Shown here: piece by piece, positions 50,263 to 59,420 of the stretch
Position numbering within the stretch: the stretch's first letter is position 1
Layout of the letters: every line of letters begins with the position of its first letter
Source of the DNA: Halorubrum salinum
GTDB taxonomy: Archaea; Halobacteriota; Halobacteria; Halobacteriales; Haloferacaceae
Direction: 5' to 3'
Assembly (NCBI RefSeq): GCF_024494575.1
Contig: NZ_JANHDO010000005.1
Location: 62,001-126,000 of the forward strand
DNA: 64,000 bases
The notes under the pieces: model-generated
Databases searched by the model: none
What the model saw: only the letters and a program-made list of their open reading frames with translations
What the model was told of the DNA's origin: nothing
Translations under genes and position numbers: made by a program

Positions 50263-52030
50263 CGGTCACCCCGTCCGTCGCGGCGTTCTCGCCGACCCGG
50301 CCGCCGTCGGCCGCGGCGGTTCCGGCGGGTTCGGAGCCGTCCGAGCCGGCCGCGTCGGCGTCGGCACCGGCGTCGAACGCGCCGAAGTCCACCGAGCCGT
50401 CGAGGCTCGCCGGGTCGCCGTCGCGGTTCATCGTCGTCGCGTGCAGCAGGTGGTTCAACATCGCCTGCGAGAGCTGCCGGCCCCACAGCGCGTGCCGCTG
50501 TCCCTTCCAGCGCTCCTGATACAGCTCGTCTTCGGCGTCGCGGACGACCGGTTCCGGGTACTCCCGAGCGAGCTCCGCGGCGATCCGGTGTGAGCAGAAC
50601 CCGCCCTGACAGTTGCCCATCGAGGCGCGGGTCCGGAGCCGGACCGCGTTGAGGTCGCTGCCTGCCTCGTCGATCGCGTCCCGCACCTCCGCGCGCGTGA
50701 CGCCCTCGCACTCGCAGACGACGGGGTTGGGGTCGACGCCCTCCAGCACGTCCTCGGCGCGCGACCCGAGCCGCTGGCCCGACCGCCGGGCGACCGGCGA
50801 CCGGAGGCCGAACTCGTCCATCAGCTCGTTCATCCGCGCCGGGCTCTCGGAGCCGGGCAGCGGCGCGTCGGCGGTGTCGCAGGTCGCCTCGTGGCCGAGC
50901 GCGTCGCAGACGTGATCGGAGATGGACTCCGCCATCATCCGGTAGGTGGTGAGCTTCCCGCCGACGATGGTCGTCATCCCCGGGAGGTCGTCGCGGTCGC
51001 CGTGGTCCAAGAGGAAGTAGTCGCGCGTGATGTCGGTCGGGTCCTCGGTGCCCGTGCCCGGCGGCTCGTACAGCGGCCGGACGCCCCAGAACGACCGGAG
51101 CGTCCGGGCGTTCTTGAGCTCCGGCACCAGCTCGGAGAGCGTCTCGATCATCAGGTCGACCTCCCAGTCCTCCTCGGGGTAGTCCTCGGGGTCGTCGACC
51201 TCCTCGTCGGTCGTTCCGAGGATGCAGGCGGTCTCGTGGGGAACGATTATGTCGGCGTCGCCCTTCGGCCGGCAGCGGTTGATCACGGTGTCGACCTGCC
51301 GGGTGTTCATCACCGTCATCACCCCCTTCGAGGGGCGTACCTCCACGTCGACGCCGGCCATCTCGCCGACGTTGCCCGCCCACGCGCCGGTGGCGTTGAC
51401 CACGTGGCGCGCGCGGATCTCCTCCGTCGCCCCCGGCTCGCGGTGGACGCGCTTGCCGGGGCCCGTCTCGTGTTCGATCTCGACGCCGACGACCTCGCCG
51501 TTCTCGACGAGCACGTCGGTGACCGGCGCGTGGGTCTCGATCCGCGCGCCGTGCTCGCGGGCGTCGGCCGCGTTCGACACGCAGAGCCGGAACGGGTCGA
51601 CCGCGCCGTCGGGTAACGCGATCGCCTTCTCCACGTCTCGCGCGAGGTACGGCTCGCGTCGGCGAGCCTCGTCGCCGTCGATCACCTCCGCAGGGATGTC
51701 ACACGCGCGACACCCCTCCAGTTTCTCCTGGAAGTACTCCTCCGAGTCCTCCGGTCGCTTCACGAACAGCCCGCCGGTCTCCTCGACGCAGTGGGCCGCG
51801 ATGTCGCGGAGCACGCGGTTCTCCTCGATACACTCGCGGGCGCTCTTCTGGTCTGAGACGGCGTACCGCCCCCCGCTGTGTAACAGTCCGTGCATGCGCC
51901 CCGTCGTCCCGTGCGTCAGGTTCCCCTTCTCGACGAGGACCGCCTCCAGCCCCCGCCGCGCAAGGTCCCTGACGACGCCGCATCCCGTCGAACCCCCACC
52001 GACGACGACGACGTCCACCTGTCTGTCCAT
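50249..52030 (-). CDS. glpA: Anaerobic-type glycerol-3-phosphate dehydrogenase subunit A
   Basis: This 593-residue catalytic subunit oxidises glycerol-3-phosphate to dihydroxyacetone phosphate. It shows [55 protein letters not shown] and [12 protein letters not shown]. The C-terminal BFD-like domain has the Cys set [13 protein letters not shown] and MGNCQGGFC for a [2Fe-2S] site. The last 50 residues are a low-complexity acidic tail. ATG at 52030 was chosen; a GTG eight codons upstream is also in frame. It is the first gene of the operon. Confidence 0.94.
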   Translation of the reverse strand: MDRQVDVVVVGGGSTGCGVVRDLARRGLEAVLVEKGNLTHGTTGRMHGLLHSGGRYAVSDQKSARECIEENRVLRDIAAHCVEETGGLFVKRPEDSEEYFQEKLEGCRACDIPAEVIDGDEARRREPYLARDVEKAIALPDGAVDPFRLCVSNAADAREHGARIETHAPVTDVLVENGEVVGVEIEHETGPGKRVHREPGATEEIRARHVVNATGAWAGNVGEMAGVDVEVRPSKGVMTVMNTRQVDTVINRCRPKGDADIIVPHETACILGTTDEEVDDPEDYPEEDWEVDLMIETLSELVPELKNARTLRSFWGVRPLYEPPGTGTEDPTDITRDYFLLDHGDRDDLPGMTTIVGGKLTTYRMMAESISDHVCDALGHEATCDTADAPLPGSESPARMNELMDEFGLRSPVARRSGQRLGSRAEDVLEGVDPNPVVCECEGVTRAEVRDAIDEAGSDLNAVRLRTRASMGNCQGGFCSHRIAAELAREYPEPVVRDAEDELYQERWKGQRHALWGRQLSQAMLNHLLHATTMNRDGDPASLDGSVDFGAFDAGADADAAGSDGSEPAGTAAADGGRVGENAATDGVTDGDR

Positions 52031-52438
52031 GCGTATCGCTTGGACCCTGCCCACTTTACTTTATCTCCTACCTACTACCGCGGGTAACGATACGAGTTAT
52101 TCATATAGGTTGTCGGGCAGAGTCACCGAGAAGATTATATACTGTCTTTTTCATACGGCGCTCAATCGAGATTTTAACGGGAAGTTTATTATGGTAGTAC
52201 GTTATGTTCACGAACGGCGTGGTAGCTTCCGTGAAGATATGTCGCGTCGGCGATGGCGACGTGCTCGCGTTCGGGCGACGAGTCGGTCTCGCCGCCGAAC
52301 GCGGGGTCTGCGGCGAACGCCGCAGGGGGGACGCCGCGGCGTGTTCCGGACGGTGGCGGTGGTCCGGTCGACCACCGCGACGCCGTTTGCGACCGTCGCC
52401 GTCGAGACCGGACCAGCGCCACAGGAGGGATCAAACAC
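52031..52438. promoter_or_regulatory. Divergent glpA / glpK control region (408 bases)
   Basis: This AT-rich spacer holds the promoters of both glycerol transcripts. For glpA, the minus strand has CTATATGA at 52101-52108 and a GATAAAG box at 52060-52066. For glpK, the plus strand has GATTATATACTG near 52133 and GTTTATTATGG near 52186, both far from the ATG, giving a leader of about 200-280 bases. GTTC-AC-GAAC near 52206 is a short inverted repeat. A Shine-Dalgarno GGAGG lies 11 bases before the glpK ATG. Binding by a GlpR-type regulator is likely but not shown. Confidence 0.6.
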
Positions 52439-53968
52439 ATGACACAGTACGTCGGTGCGATAGACCAGGGGACGACTGGCACCCGCTTTATGGTGTTCGA
52501 CCACGGCGGGCAGGTCGTCGCGAACGCTTACGAACAACACGAACAGATCTACCCCAATCCCGGCTGGGTCGAACACGACCCGATCGAGATCTGGGAGAAC
52601 ACGCAGCAGGTGGTCCTCGACGGCCTCGCGGACGCGGGGCTCGAAGCGGACCAGCTCGACGCGATCGGGATCACGAACCAGCGCGAGACGACGATCGTCT
52701 GGGACAAGGACTCCGGCAAGCCGGTCCACAACGCCTTAGTCTGGCAGGACCGTCGGACGACCGACCGCGTCGAGGAACTGCAGGAGGCGGACATGGTCGA
52801 GGAGATCCGCGAGAAGACCGGCCTCGAAGCAGACGCGTACTTCTCCGCGACCAAGACCGAGTGGATCCTCGACAACGCGGAGCCGCTCAAGATGCAGAGC
52901 TCCCGCGGCGGCGACCTCCGCGACCGCGCCCGCGACGGCGAGCTGGTGATGGGGACGATCGACTCGTGGCTCATCTATAACCTCACGGGCAACCACATCA
53001 CGGACGTCACCAACGCCTCCCGGACGATGCTGTACAACATCCGGGACTTGGAGTGGGACGACGAACTGCTGGAGGAGTTCGACGTGCCGAAGCAGATGGT
53101 GCCCGAAGTACGCCCCTCCTCGGACGAGGAGTACTACGGCCACACCGACGCGGACGGCTTCCTCGGCGAGGAGGTCCCCGTCGCCGGCGCGCTGGGCGAC
53201 CAGCAGGCCGCGCTGTTCGGGCAGACCTGCTTCGACGAGGGCGACGCCAAGAACACGTACGGCACCGGCTCCTTCTACCTGATGAACACGGGCACCGACG
53301 CCGTCGAGTCCGACCACGGACTCCTGACGACCATCGGCTTCCAGATGTCCGGCGAGCCGGTTCAGTACGCGCTCGAAGGCTCGATCTTCATCACCGGTGC
53401 CGCGATCGAGTGGTTAGAGGACGTCGACCTGATCAACAACGCCGCACAGACCGCAGAGCTCGCTCGGTCGGTCGATTCGACCGACGGCGTCTACATGGTC
53501 CCGGCGTTCACGGGGCTCGGCGCGCCCCACTGGGACGGTCGCGCCCGCGGCACCATCGTCGGGATGACCCGGGGCACGAGCAAGGAACACATCGTCCGCG
53601 CCACGCTCGAATCGATCGCCTACCAGACGCGCGACGTCGCGGAGGCGATGGAGGCCGACTCCGGCGTGGAGACGACGAGCCTCCGCGTCGACGGCGGCGC
53701 GGTGAAGAACAACTTCCTCTGTCAGCTCCAGTCCGACATCATCCAGACGGACATCGCCCGACCGGAAGTCGACGAGACGACCGCGCTCGGCTCCGCGTAC
53801 GCCGCCGGGCTCGCCGTCGGCTACTGGGACACCGTCGACGAACTCCGCGACAACTGGCAGGTCGACCGCGAGTTCACGCCCGAAAAGAGCCAGTCGGAGG
53901 TCGACCCGCTGTACGACCGCTGGGGCGACGCCGTCGAGAAGTCGCTCGACTGGGCACAGGAGGAGTAG
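52439..53968 (+). CDS. glpK: Glycerol kinase
   Basis: This 509-residue FGGY-family enzyme phosphorylates glycerol with ATP, committing it to the cell. It has YVGAIDQGTTGTRFMVFDHGG, the catalytic Asp region GALGDQQAALFGQTCFDEGDAKNTYGTG, and AFTGLGAPHWDGRARGTIVGMTRGTSKEHIVRATLE. All parts match haloarchaeal glycerol kinase, the entry of their glycerol catabolism. ATG at 52439 follows a GGAGGGA ribosome site, one of few in this window. The membrane protein gene begins three bases after the stop. Confidence 0.95.
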   Translation: MTQYVGAIDQGTTGTRFMVFDHGGQVVANAYEQHEQIYPNPGWVEHDPIEIWENTQQVVLDGLADAGLEADQLDAIGITNQRETTIVWDKDSGKPVHNALVWQDRRTTDRVEELQEADMVEEIREKTGLEADAYFSATKTEWILDNAEPLKMQSSRGGDLRDRARDGELVMGTIDSWLIYNLTGNHITDVTNASRTMLYNIRDLEWDDELLEEFDVPKQMVPEVRPSSDEEYYGHTDADGFLGEEVPVAGALGDQQAALFGQTCFDEGDAKNTYGTGSFYLMNTGTDAVESDHGLLTTIGFQMSGEPVQYALEGSIFITGAAIEWLEDVDLINNAAQTAELARSVDSTDGVYMVPAFTGLGAPHWDGRARGTIVGMTRGTSKEHIVRATLESIAYQTRDVAEAMEADSGVETTSLRVDGGAVKNNFLCQLQSDIIQTDIARPEVDETTALGSAYAAGLAVGYWDTVDELRDNWQVDREFTPEKSQSEVDPLYDRWGDAVEKSLDWAQEE

Positions 53969-53971
53969 ATC

Positions 53972-55060
53972 ATGAGTGGACTCCTCTTGACGGTCCCGGT
54001 CATCGGGATGCCGGTCGAGCAGTTCCTGCTCCTCATCATCACCGCGCTCGCGGGCGGCGCGTTCGGTGCCGCGATCGGCGCGCTGCCGGCGTTCGTCTTC
54101 ACGGGCTTCGTCGTGTTCCTCGGTGAGGGCGTCGCAATTCTGCAACGGCAAGTGACCGGCCAGATCGGTGCTATCGAACCCGGACAGCTCGCCACCGGCA
54201 TCACCGGCGTCCTCGGCTTCGGGGCCATCACCGGGCCGCACATCGCGTTCGCGGGCGGCGTGGCCGCCTCCGCGTACGCCGGCAAGAAGTACCCCGAGAT
54301 GGAGCCCGCCGGGTGGGACTACCACTTCGGGAAGAACATCCTGTACGCGTTCGGCACGAAGCCGGACATCCTCGCCGTGGGCGCGATATTCGGCGTGCTC
54401 GGCGTCGTCATCAACCAGCTGTCCGCGAGCCTGCTCGTCGTGAGCGGCACCGGCGTGACCGACTCCATCGCGCTCACGGTCGTGTTGAGCGCGTTCATCG
54501 CCCGGGCCGCGTTCGGGTATCCGATCGTCGGATCGCCGAACGGCTCCGGTTACCTCGACATGTCGCCGTTCGAAAACGAAGAGCCGCATCCGCAGGCGGA
54601 CGGCGGCCCGGAAGAACACGCCGGGCGGCTCGCGACGGAGCCGTGGCTCCCGCAGCAGTACAAGTGGCTGAACGTCGCCGTCATCGGCGTCGTCGGGGGC
54701 CTTCTCGGCGGCTACATCTGGATCCAGACGGGGAGCATCTTCCTCGGCTACGCGATCTCGGCGATGAGCCTGCTGTTCTTGCAGCTCGGCGTCGAGAACT
54801 TCCCGGTGACCCATCACATCACCCTGATCGGTGCCGTCGGCGCGGTCGTCGTCGACCCCATCGCCGGGAGCGTCGTCGCGCTGCTCGCCGCCGGCGCGTT
54901 CGGTGCCGTGAGCGGCCTCCTCGGCGAGGTCACGCAGCGGCTGTTCTACTCGCACTCCGGCACGCACGTCGACCCGCCCGCGATGGCTATCGCCATCGCG
55001 ATGGTCGCCGTGGCGATCCTCTCGATCCTCGGGATACTACCCAACGCGGGCTACCTCTGA
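53972..55060 (+). CDS. Polytopic membrane protein of the glycerol locus (haloarchaeal GlpX-type, putative glycerol transporter)
   Basis: This 362-residue protein has about ten hydrophobic helices, a hydrophilic loop at about 195-230 with ENEEPHPQADGGPEEH, and repeated Gly/Ala-rich helix starts such as ALAGGAFGAAIGALPAF. It begins three bases after glpK, so it must belong to the glycerol operon. In Haloferax the same place holds a membrane protein called GlpX, suggested to take up glycerol; it is unrelated to the fructose bisphosphatase GlpX. It is not like the aquaporin-type facilitator GlpF: no NPA motif is seen. A transport role is an inference from context. Confidence 0.8.
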   Translation: MSGLLLTVPVIGMPVEQFLLLIITALAGGAFGAAIGALPAFVFTGFVVFLGEGVAILQRQVTGQIGAIEPGQLATGITGVLGFGAITGPHIAFAGGVAASAYAGKKYPEMEPAGWDYHFGKNILYAFGTKPDILAVGAIFGVLGVVINQLSASLLVVSGTGVTDSIALTVVLSAFIARAAFGYPIVGSPNGSGYLDMSPFENEEPHPQADGGPEEHAGRLATEPWLPQQYKWLNVAVIGVVGGLLGGYIWIQTGSIFLGYAISAMSLLFLQLGVENFPVTHHITLIGAVGAVVVDPIAGSVVALLAAGAFGAVSGLLGEVTQRLFYSHSGTHVDPPAMAIAIAMVAVAILSILGILPNAGYL

Positions 55061-55331
55061 GGACGATCGCGAGACCGTTTCGCGGCCGAGAGCGAGACCG
55101 CCGCGGCACGCGTCGCCGGACCGTCCCCGCGGCCCTCCGCGGCCGCTCGGAGACGCTGAGCCGCGAGCCGCGTAGCACCCACCGAACGCTCATGATCACG
55201 CCACAGGATCCACCGAGACGCCGAGTTCGAGAACCGCCCGCCGACGCGCTCGAAAGCGCCGCGAGCGGCGCTTCGGGGGACGCCGACAACGCTCCGGTCC
55301 GGTTTTATTCCCGGCCGATGGACGGTGACCC

Positions 55332-56495
55332 GTGAACATCGACGACCGGATCGAGCGCCGGCTCGGATACGACATCGGTGCCGGCGTCCTCGTCGACCTT
55401 GAGGCCGTTTCGCCGGTCTCCCACGTCGACTCGCCCGTCGGCCGGGGACCGGCCTTCGAGCGGCTGCTCGACGTCTTCGAGCCGGCCTTCTCCGGCGGGC
55501 TCCCCCCGAGCGCCTACATTCACGGCCCGAAGGGGAGCGGGAAGTCCGCGATCGTCTCTGCGCTGTTCGAGCGGCTCGCGGCGCACAGCGGCCCGCGACG
55601 GGCGATCCAGACGTCGACCCGAGCGATCGAGCCGACGCTTCCGGGGTTCGTCTACGTCGACGCGCGGCTGTCGGCCACGCGGTTCCGGCTGTACCACGCC
55701 ACGCTCGACGCGGTGAGCGACGAACCGGTGCCGGAACACGGCGTCAGCACCGAGGGGCTCGCAGAGAAGCTCCGAAGCGCGATGCGGACCGGCCCGGACC
55801 TCGTCGTCGCGGTCGACCACGTGAACGAACCGGAGACGCCCGATCCGATCACCGTCGTCGACTGGCTCGACGACGTGGGCGGCGGCATCGTCCCGGTGTG
55901 TCTGGGTCGGCAGTCCCCCGACGCGATCGAGTGGGAGGTGTCGGAGTCGGTCGCCTTCGAGCCGTACCGCCGGCACGTCCTCGTCGAGCTTCTGACCAGC
56001 CGGTGTTCGACCGGCCTCGGCCGCGACGCGGTCAGTCACGACCAGATCCGCGAGGTCAGCGAGTGGGCGGAGGGAGACGCCCACGACGCGCTCGCGGCGA
56101 TCACGGGGGCGGCGGTCACGGCCGAGCGCGAGGGAGCGTCGACGATCCGCCCGCGCGACCTCGACGCGGGCATCGAGGAGATCACGAAGCCCGGCGTCGC
56201 GCTCGGCCGCGTCCTCTCGCTTTCGGAGAGCCGGAAGCGCCTCCTCTACGAACTCGTGAGCCTTCCCGAGTCGAACCGGAAGTCGGTGAGCGCCGCGACC
56301 GAGACGATCGCCTCGCGGCCGACCGTCGACCTGTCGGCCTCGACCGTGCGCCGCGTCCTCTACGAGCTGGCCGACGCCGGCCTCCTCGACCGAGTGACCG
56401 TCGCGCGAAGCGACGGCAAGGGACGTCCCCCGAGCCGGCTCGTTCCGCGGTTCCCCACGCTCGTGTTTCGCGAGCTGTTCGACCGTCCCCGCTAG
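55332..56495 (+). CDS. Orc1/Cdc6-like AAA+ protein, divergent
   Basis: This 387-residue protein has an AAA+ domain with Walker A GPKGSGKS (65-72) and a weak Walker B, LVVAVDHVNE, where the Asp (162) is followed by His rather than Glu. The lid helices follow, and the C terminus holds a winged helix (STVRRVLYELADAGLLDRVTVARSDGKGRPPSRLVPRFP). The layout follows archaeal Orc1/Cdc6 initiators, but the loss of the catalytic Glu and a short N terminus suggest a non-initiator or plasmid-type relative. No origin repeats are seen around it. The start is a GTG. Confidence 0.72.
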   Translation: MNIDDRIERRLGYDIGAGVLVDLEAVSPVSHVDSPVGRGPAFERLLDVFEPAFSGGLPPSAYIHGPKGSGKSAIVSALFERLAAHSGPRRAIQTSTRAIEPTLPGFVYVDARLSATRFRLYHATLDAVSDEPVPEHGVSTEGLAEKLRSAMRTGPDLVVAVDHVNEPETPDPITVVDWLDDVGGGIVPVCLGRQSPDAIEWEVSESVAFEPYRRHVLVELLTSRCSTGLGRDAVSHDQIREVSEWAEGDAHDALAAITGAAVTAEREGASTIRPRDLDAGIEEITKPGVALGRVLSLSESRKRLLYELVSLPESNRKSVSAATETIASRPTVDLSASTVRRVLYELADAGLLDRVTVARSDGKGRPPSRLVPRFPTLVFRELFDRPR

Positions 56496-56651
56496 CGCCC
56501 CACGGCCCTCGGCAGCGCCCCACCGCCCCCGGTCATCCTCTGCCGACCGCGGTCGTCATCCGCCGACCGCGGTAGCCCTCCGACAACCGCGGTGGCTCCC
56601 TCGTTCGCCGCCGAACGCAAGACAGTTGCCTCGGTCGCTCCGATCCGCGGT

Positions 56652-57344
56652 ATGGTTCCGCCCCTCGCGTTAGACATCGACGGGACGCTGACGACGGCGA
56701 GCGGCCGGATCGACTCGCGCGTCTTCGAACTGCTCCCCGACTGGGACGCGCCGGTCGTGTTCGCGACGGGCAAGGCGTTCCCGTATCCGGTCGCGCTGGC
56801 GCACTTCCTCGGCCGCCCGGAGACCGTGATCGCGGAGAACGGCGGGGTCGCGTACGTCGACGGCGACACGTCGATCCTCGGTGACCCGGCCGCGCCCCGC
56901 GCCGTCGTCGAGGCGTTCGAGGCGCGCGGCGGCGAGATCGGCTGGGGGGACGGCGACACCGTCAACCGCTGGCGCGAGACGGAGGTCGCGCTGTCTCTCG
57001 ACGCCGACGAACGCCTGTTGCGCGAGGTCGCGGCCGACGCCGACGGCGTCGAGGTCGTCGACACCGGCTACGCGTACCACGTCAAATCGACGGACGTGAG
57101 CAAGGGACAAGCGCTCGAACGGGTCGCCGACGCGCTCGGGCTCGCCACGGACGGCTTCGTCGCCGTCGGCGACAGCGAGAACGACGCCTCCACGTTCGCC
57201 GTCGCCGGCGAATCGTACGCCGTCGCCAACGCGGACGCGACCGCTCGCGACGCCGCAGACACCGTCTTAGCGGAGTCGTACATGGACGGGACGGCAGGGC
57301 TGTTGCGAAGGCTCCGCGAGCGCACAGAGCGAGGGCCGAAGTGA
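56652..57344 (+). CDS. HAD phosphatase, archaeal phosphoglycolate phosphatase type
   Basis: This 230-residue HAD hydrolase has motif I LALDIDGTLTTASGRI, a Cof-type cap, Lys in YHVKSTDVSKGQALERVA, and motif IV GFVAVGDSENDASTFAVAGESYAVANAD. It resembles the archaeal phosphoglycolate phosphatase group, which removes the by-product of DNA repair or Rubisco-like reactions. Sucrose-phosphate-phosphatase-like members look similar, so substrate is not certain. ATG at 56652 starts at motif I; 20 upstream codons in frame are not similar. Confidence 0.87.
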   Translation: MVPPLALDIDGTLTTASGRIDSRVFELLPDWDAPVVFATGKAFPYPVALAHFLGRPETVIAENGGVAYVDGDTSILGDPAAPRAVVEAFEARGGEIGWGDGDTVNRWRETEVALSLDADERLLREVAADADGVEVVDTGYAYHVKSTDVSKGQALERVADALGLATDGFVAVGDSENDASTFAVAGESYAVANADATARDAADTVLAESYMDGTAGLLRRLRERTERGPK

Positions 57345-57451
57345 GCGCACAGAGCGAGGGCGAGGTCGGACACGCCGTCGGCGAGCCCTCCGCCGCGGCA
57401 GTCAGTGACACGGCGTAACCGCTTTCTCCGCCGTCGGCGTGAGACACACGC

Positions 57452-57496
57452 ATGGTCGGAGGACACGGAACATGACCGGAGGACACGGGGCATGAC
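57452..57496 (+). repeat. 20-base tandem repeats each carrying GGAGG and ATG
   Basis: Two near-identical 20-base units (57457-57476 and 57477-57496) of the form CGGAGGACACGG..CATGAC stand head to tail, with a partial unit ahead. They place ATG codons at 57452, 57472 and 57492, each in another frame, each after GGAGGACACG. Only the last is the MOSC start. Confidence 0.8.
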
Positions 57497-58001
57497 CGGG
57501 CGGGTCGAAGCCGTCCACACCGCGCCCGAGTCGGGCGCGCCCATGGAGGAACGGGACGGCGTCGAGGCCGTCTCGGGCCGCGGGCTTCGCGGCGACCGGT
57601 ACTTCCTGGACCGCGGGACCTACTCGCAGTCGTCCCGCGACGTGAGCCGGGAGGTCTCGCTCATCGAACGCGAGACGCTCGACGCCGTCGAGCGCGACTA
57701 CGGGATCCCCGTCGGCGCGGACGAACACCGGCGGAATCTCACGACCGCCGGCGTCGGACTCAACCGCCTCGTGGGCGCGCGGTTCCGCGTCGGCGACGCG
57801 GTCTGTGAGGGCGTCGAACTGTGCGAGCCGTGCTCGTACCTCGAACGGCACCTCGCCCGCGAGGGGATCCGCGACGCGCTCGTCCACCGGGGCGGGCTCC
57901 GCGCGCGGATCGTCTCGGACGGGACGATAGAGCGCGGGGACGCGATCGCGGTCGTCGGAGACGCGCGCGACGCCGCGCGCTCGCGGCTCGACGACGCGTG
58001 A
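57492..58001 (+). CDS. MOSC-domain protein
   Basis: This 169-residue protein is a stand-alone MOSC domain: RVEAVHTAPESGAPMEERDGVEAVSGRGLRGDRYF, VSLIERETLDAVERDYG, RRNLTTAGVGLNRLVGARFRVGDAVCEGVELCEPCSYLERH. Cys in CEPCSYLE is the expected molybdenum-ligand or sulfur-carrier region. MOSC proteins bind sulfurated molybdenum cofactor or act as mARC-like reductases. The start at 57492 was chosen because it begins the domain; two more ATG codons upstream are part of tandem repeats and out of frame with the domain. Confidence 0.87.
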   Translation: MTGRVEAVHTAPESGAPMEERDGVEAVSGRGLRGDRYFLDRGTYSQSSRDVSREVSLIERETLDAVERDYGIPVGADEHRRNLTTAGVGLNRLVGARFRVGDAVCEGVELCEPCSYLERHLAREGIRDALVHRGGLRARIVSDGTIERGDAIAVVGDARDAARSRLDDA

Positions 58002-58052
58002 CCGCCGCTCGACGGCGCGAAGGCGATTTCCGGTTCGTCGACGGCCGGGCAC

Positions 58053-58337
58053 TCACGTGGTGAACAGCTCGGTGTCGTCCGGCACCGCGAACAGCCCCAT
58101 CCGGACGCCGGCGTCGAGCCAGCCGTAGCCGTACGAGTACGACGCGAGCGCGTTGACCGGATCGCTCGCCTCGCGGAAGTGCCGGCCGTCTTCGAGGTAC
58201 GACTCGGCCATCTCGGCCACGTCGGCCGCGGCCGCGCCGAGCGGCGTGCCCGCGGGCGGGCGGGGCTCCGCGACCGCGAGCGCGTCCGCGAGCATCCGCT
58301 CGTACCGGTCCGTCTTTTCTTCTAAGTCGGCGGCCAT
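58053..58337 (-). CDS. DUF357 family protein
   Basis: This 94-residue helical protein matches the archaeal DUF357 family: LEEKTDRYERMLADALAVAEPRPP, VAEMAESYLEDGRHFREASDPVNALASYSYGYGWLDAGVRMGLF. The family forms a helical bundle of unknown role and is found in most archaea. The start at 58337 agrees with that domain; the frame upstream is not similar. It is divergent from the DUF6498 gene. Confidence 0.87.
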   Translation of the reverse strand: MAADLEEKTDRYERMLADALAVAEPRPPAGTPLGAAAADVAEMAESYLEDGRHFREASDPVNALASYSYGYGWLDAGVRMGLFAVPDDTELFTT

Positions 58338-58440
58338 GCCGCCGGATTGCGGGGAGCGCACAAAAAGGGCGTCGGGGCGTCTTGCGCACCGACGCCGGTT
58401 CTCCGTGGATTTATGCCCGCCGCGACCGCCACGTCGGGTG

Positions 58441-59337
58441 ATGTTCGCCCTCCAGCCGCCCGCCGCGAGCGATCGCGGAGGGCTCGCGGTCGTGCTCGTC
58501 GCCAACCTCCTGCCGGTCGCCGGCGTCGTCTTCCTCGGCTGGCGCGTCGCCGAGATCCTCGTCGTCTACTGGATCGAAGTCGTCGTCATGGTCGCCGCCT
58601 ACAGCGCCGCCGCGCTGTTCGCAGAGCGGCCGATCGACCTCGACGACAGGGAGTTCTACATCGTCGGCTTCTCCGAGAACTCCGAGATCGACGCCGACCA
58701 CTGGAGCGGCGATCCCGAGCCGGTCGGGGTCGTCGACCGCCTCCGCCACGTCCTTCCGACGCCTATCACAGACCGGCTACCGCCGGTCTACCGGCGCAAC
58801 GCCCCTGTCGTCGCCCGCTCGCTCGGGATCGCCTGGTTCCTCGCGATAGGCGCGTTCATGATCGCCGACGCGATCGCCGTCGACCCGGTCGCCGCGGCCG
58901 CGTCGCCGACGGTCCTCGCCGCGGCGCTCGCGGTCTGCGTCTCCCAGGCGGTCGAGATCCGCCGGGAGTTCTTCGTCACGCCGCGGTACGAGGCGTGGTC
59001 GGCGTACATGGTCTTGGAGGCCGCCCAGCGTGTCGTCGTCTTCTACCTCTGTGTCGGCGTGGTGGCCGTCCCCGTCTCGTTCCTCGGGGCCGTTGCCGTC
59101 GCCGGGGCGGTCGACGCAGCAGGCGTCGCTCCCGCCGCGCTCGGTCCGCTCGCGCCGACCGCGGGTCTCGATCCGTTCGCGGTCGCGTACGTGGTCCCGT
59201 TCGCGCTCGCGAAGGCCGCGGCCGACCGGTCGCGTCAGATCGCGTTCGACGAGGCCGACCCGAGCGGGCTCGCGGGGTGGTTCGCGCCGGAGGACCCCCG
59301 TCCCGAGTGGCAACGAGAGCGCGATCCGATGCTGTGA
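58441..59337 (+). CDS. DUF6498 membrane protein
   Basis: This 298-residue protein has about six helices: two at the start (LAVVLVANLLPVAGVVFLGW, VAEILVVYWIEVVVMVAAYSAAALF), a soluble loop with DLDDREFYIVGFSENSEIDADHW, then helices at about 135-155, 160-180, 200-225 and 240-262. The Tyr-Trp-Ile-Glu motif in the second helix is characteristic of the DUF6498 family. Function is unknown. It is followed by rnp3 after 83 bases. Confidence 0.75.
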   Translation: MFALQPPAASDRGGLAVVLVANLLPVAGVVFLGWRVAEILVVYWIEVVVMVAAYSAAALFAERPIDLDDREFYIVGFSENSEIDADHWSGDPEPVGVVDRLRHVLPTPITDRLPPVYRRNAPVVARSLGIAWFLAIGAFMIADAIAVDPVAAAASPTVLAAALAVCVSQAVEIRREFFVTPRYEAWSAYMVLEAAQRVVVFYLCVGVVAVPVSFLGAVAVAGAVDAAGVAPAALGPLAPTAGLDPFAVAYVVPFALAKAAADRSRQIAFDEADPSGLAGWFAPEDPRPEWQRERDPML

Positions 59338-59420
59338 GCCCGCAGGCCTCGGCCCGCGAGCGCGCCAGCGACGACCGGGAAAGCGCAACCGGGATACGGC
59401 CGGAGGCGAAAGGAGACGCC

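Noticed and set aside
52253-52438. In-frame 62-residue N-terminal extension of glpK
   Set aside because: The extension is not like glycerol kinase and a clear ribosome site precedes the ATG at 52439.
52204-52980. Open frame starting MFTNGVVAS before glpK
   Set aside because: It runs into glpK in another frame; only its first part could be a leader peptide, for which there is no further evidence.
55193-55335. A 47-codon frame (MITPQDPP) after the glpK operon
   Set aside because: I looked for the HPr-like ptsH2 gene that follows this locus in Haloferax; this frame has no HPr motif and overlaps the start of the Orc-like gene.
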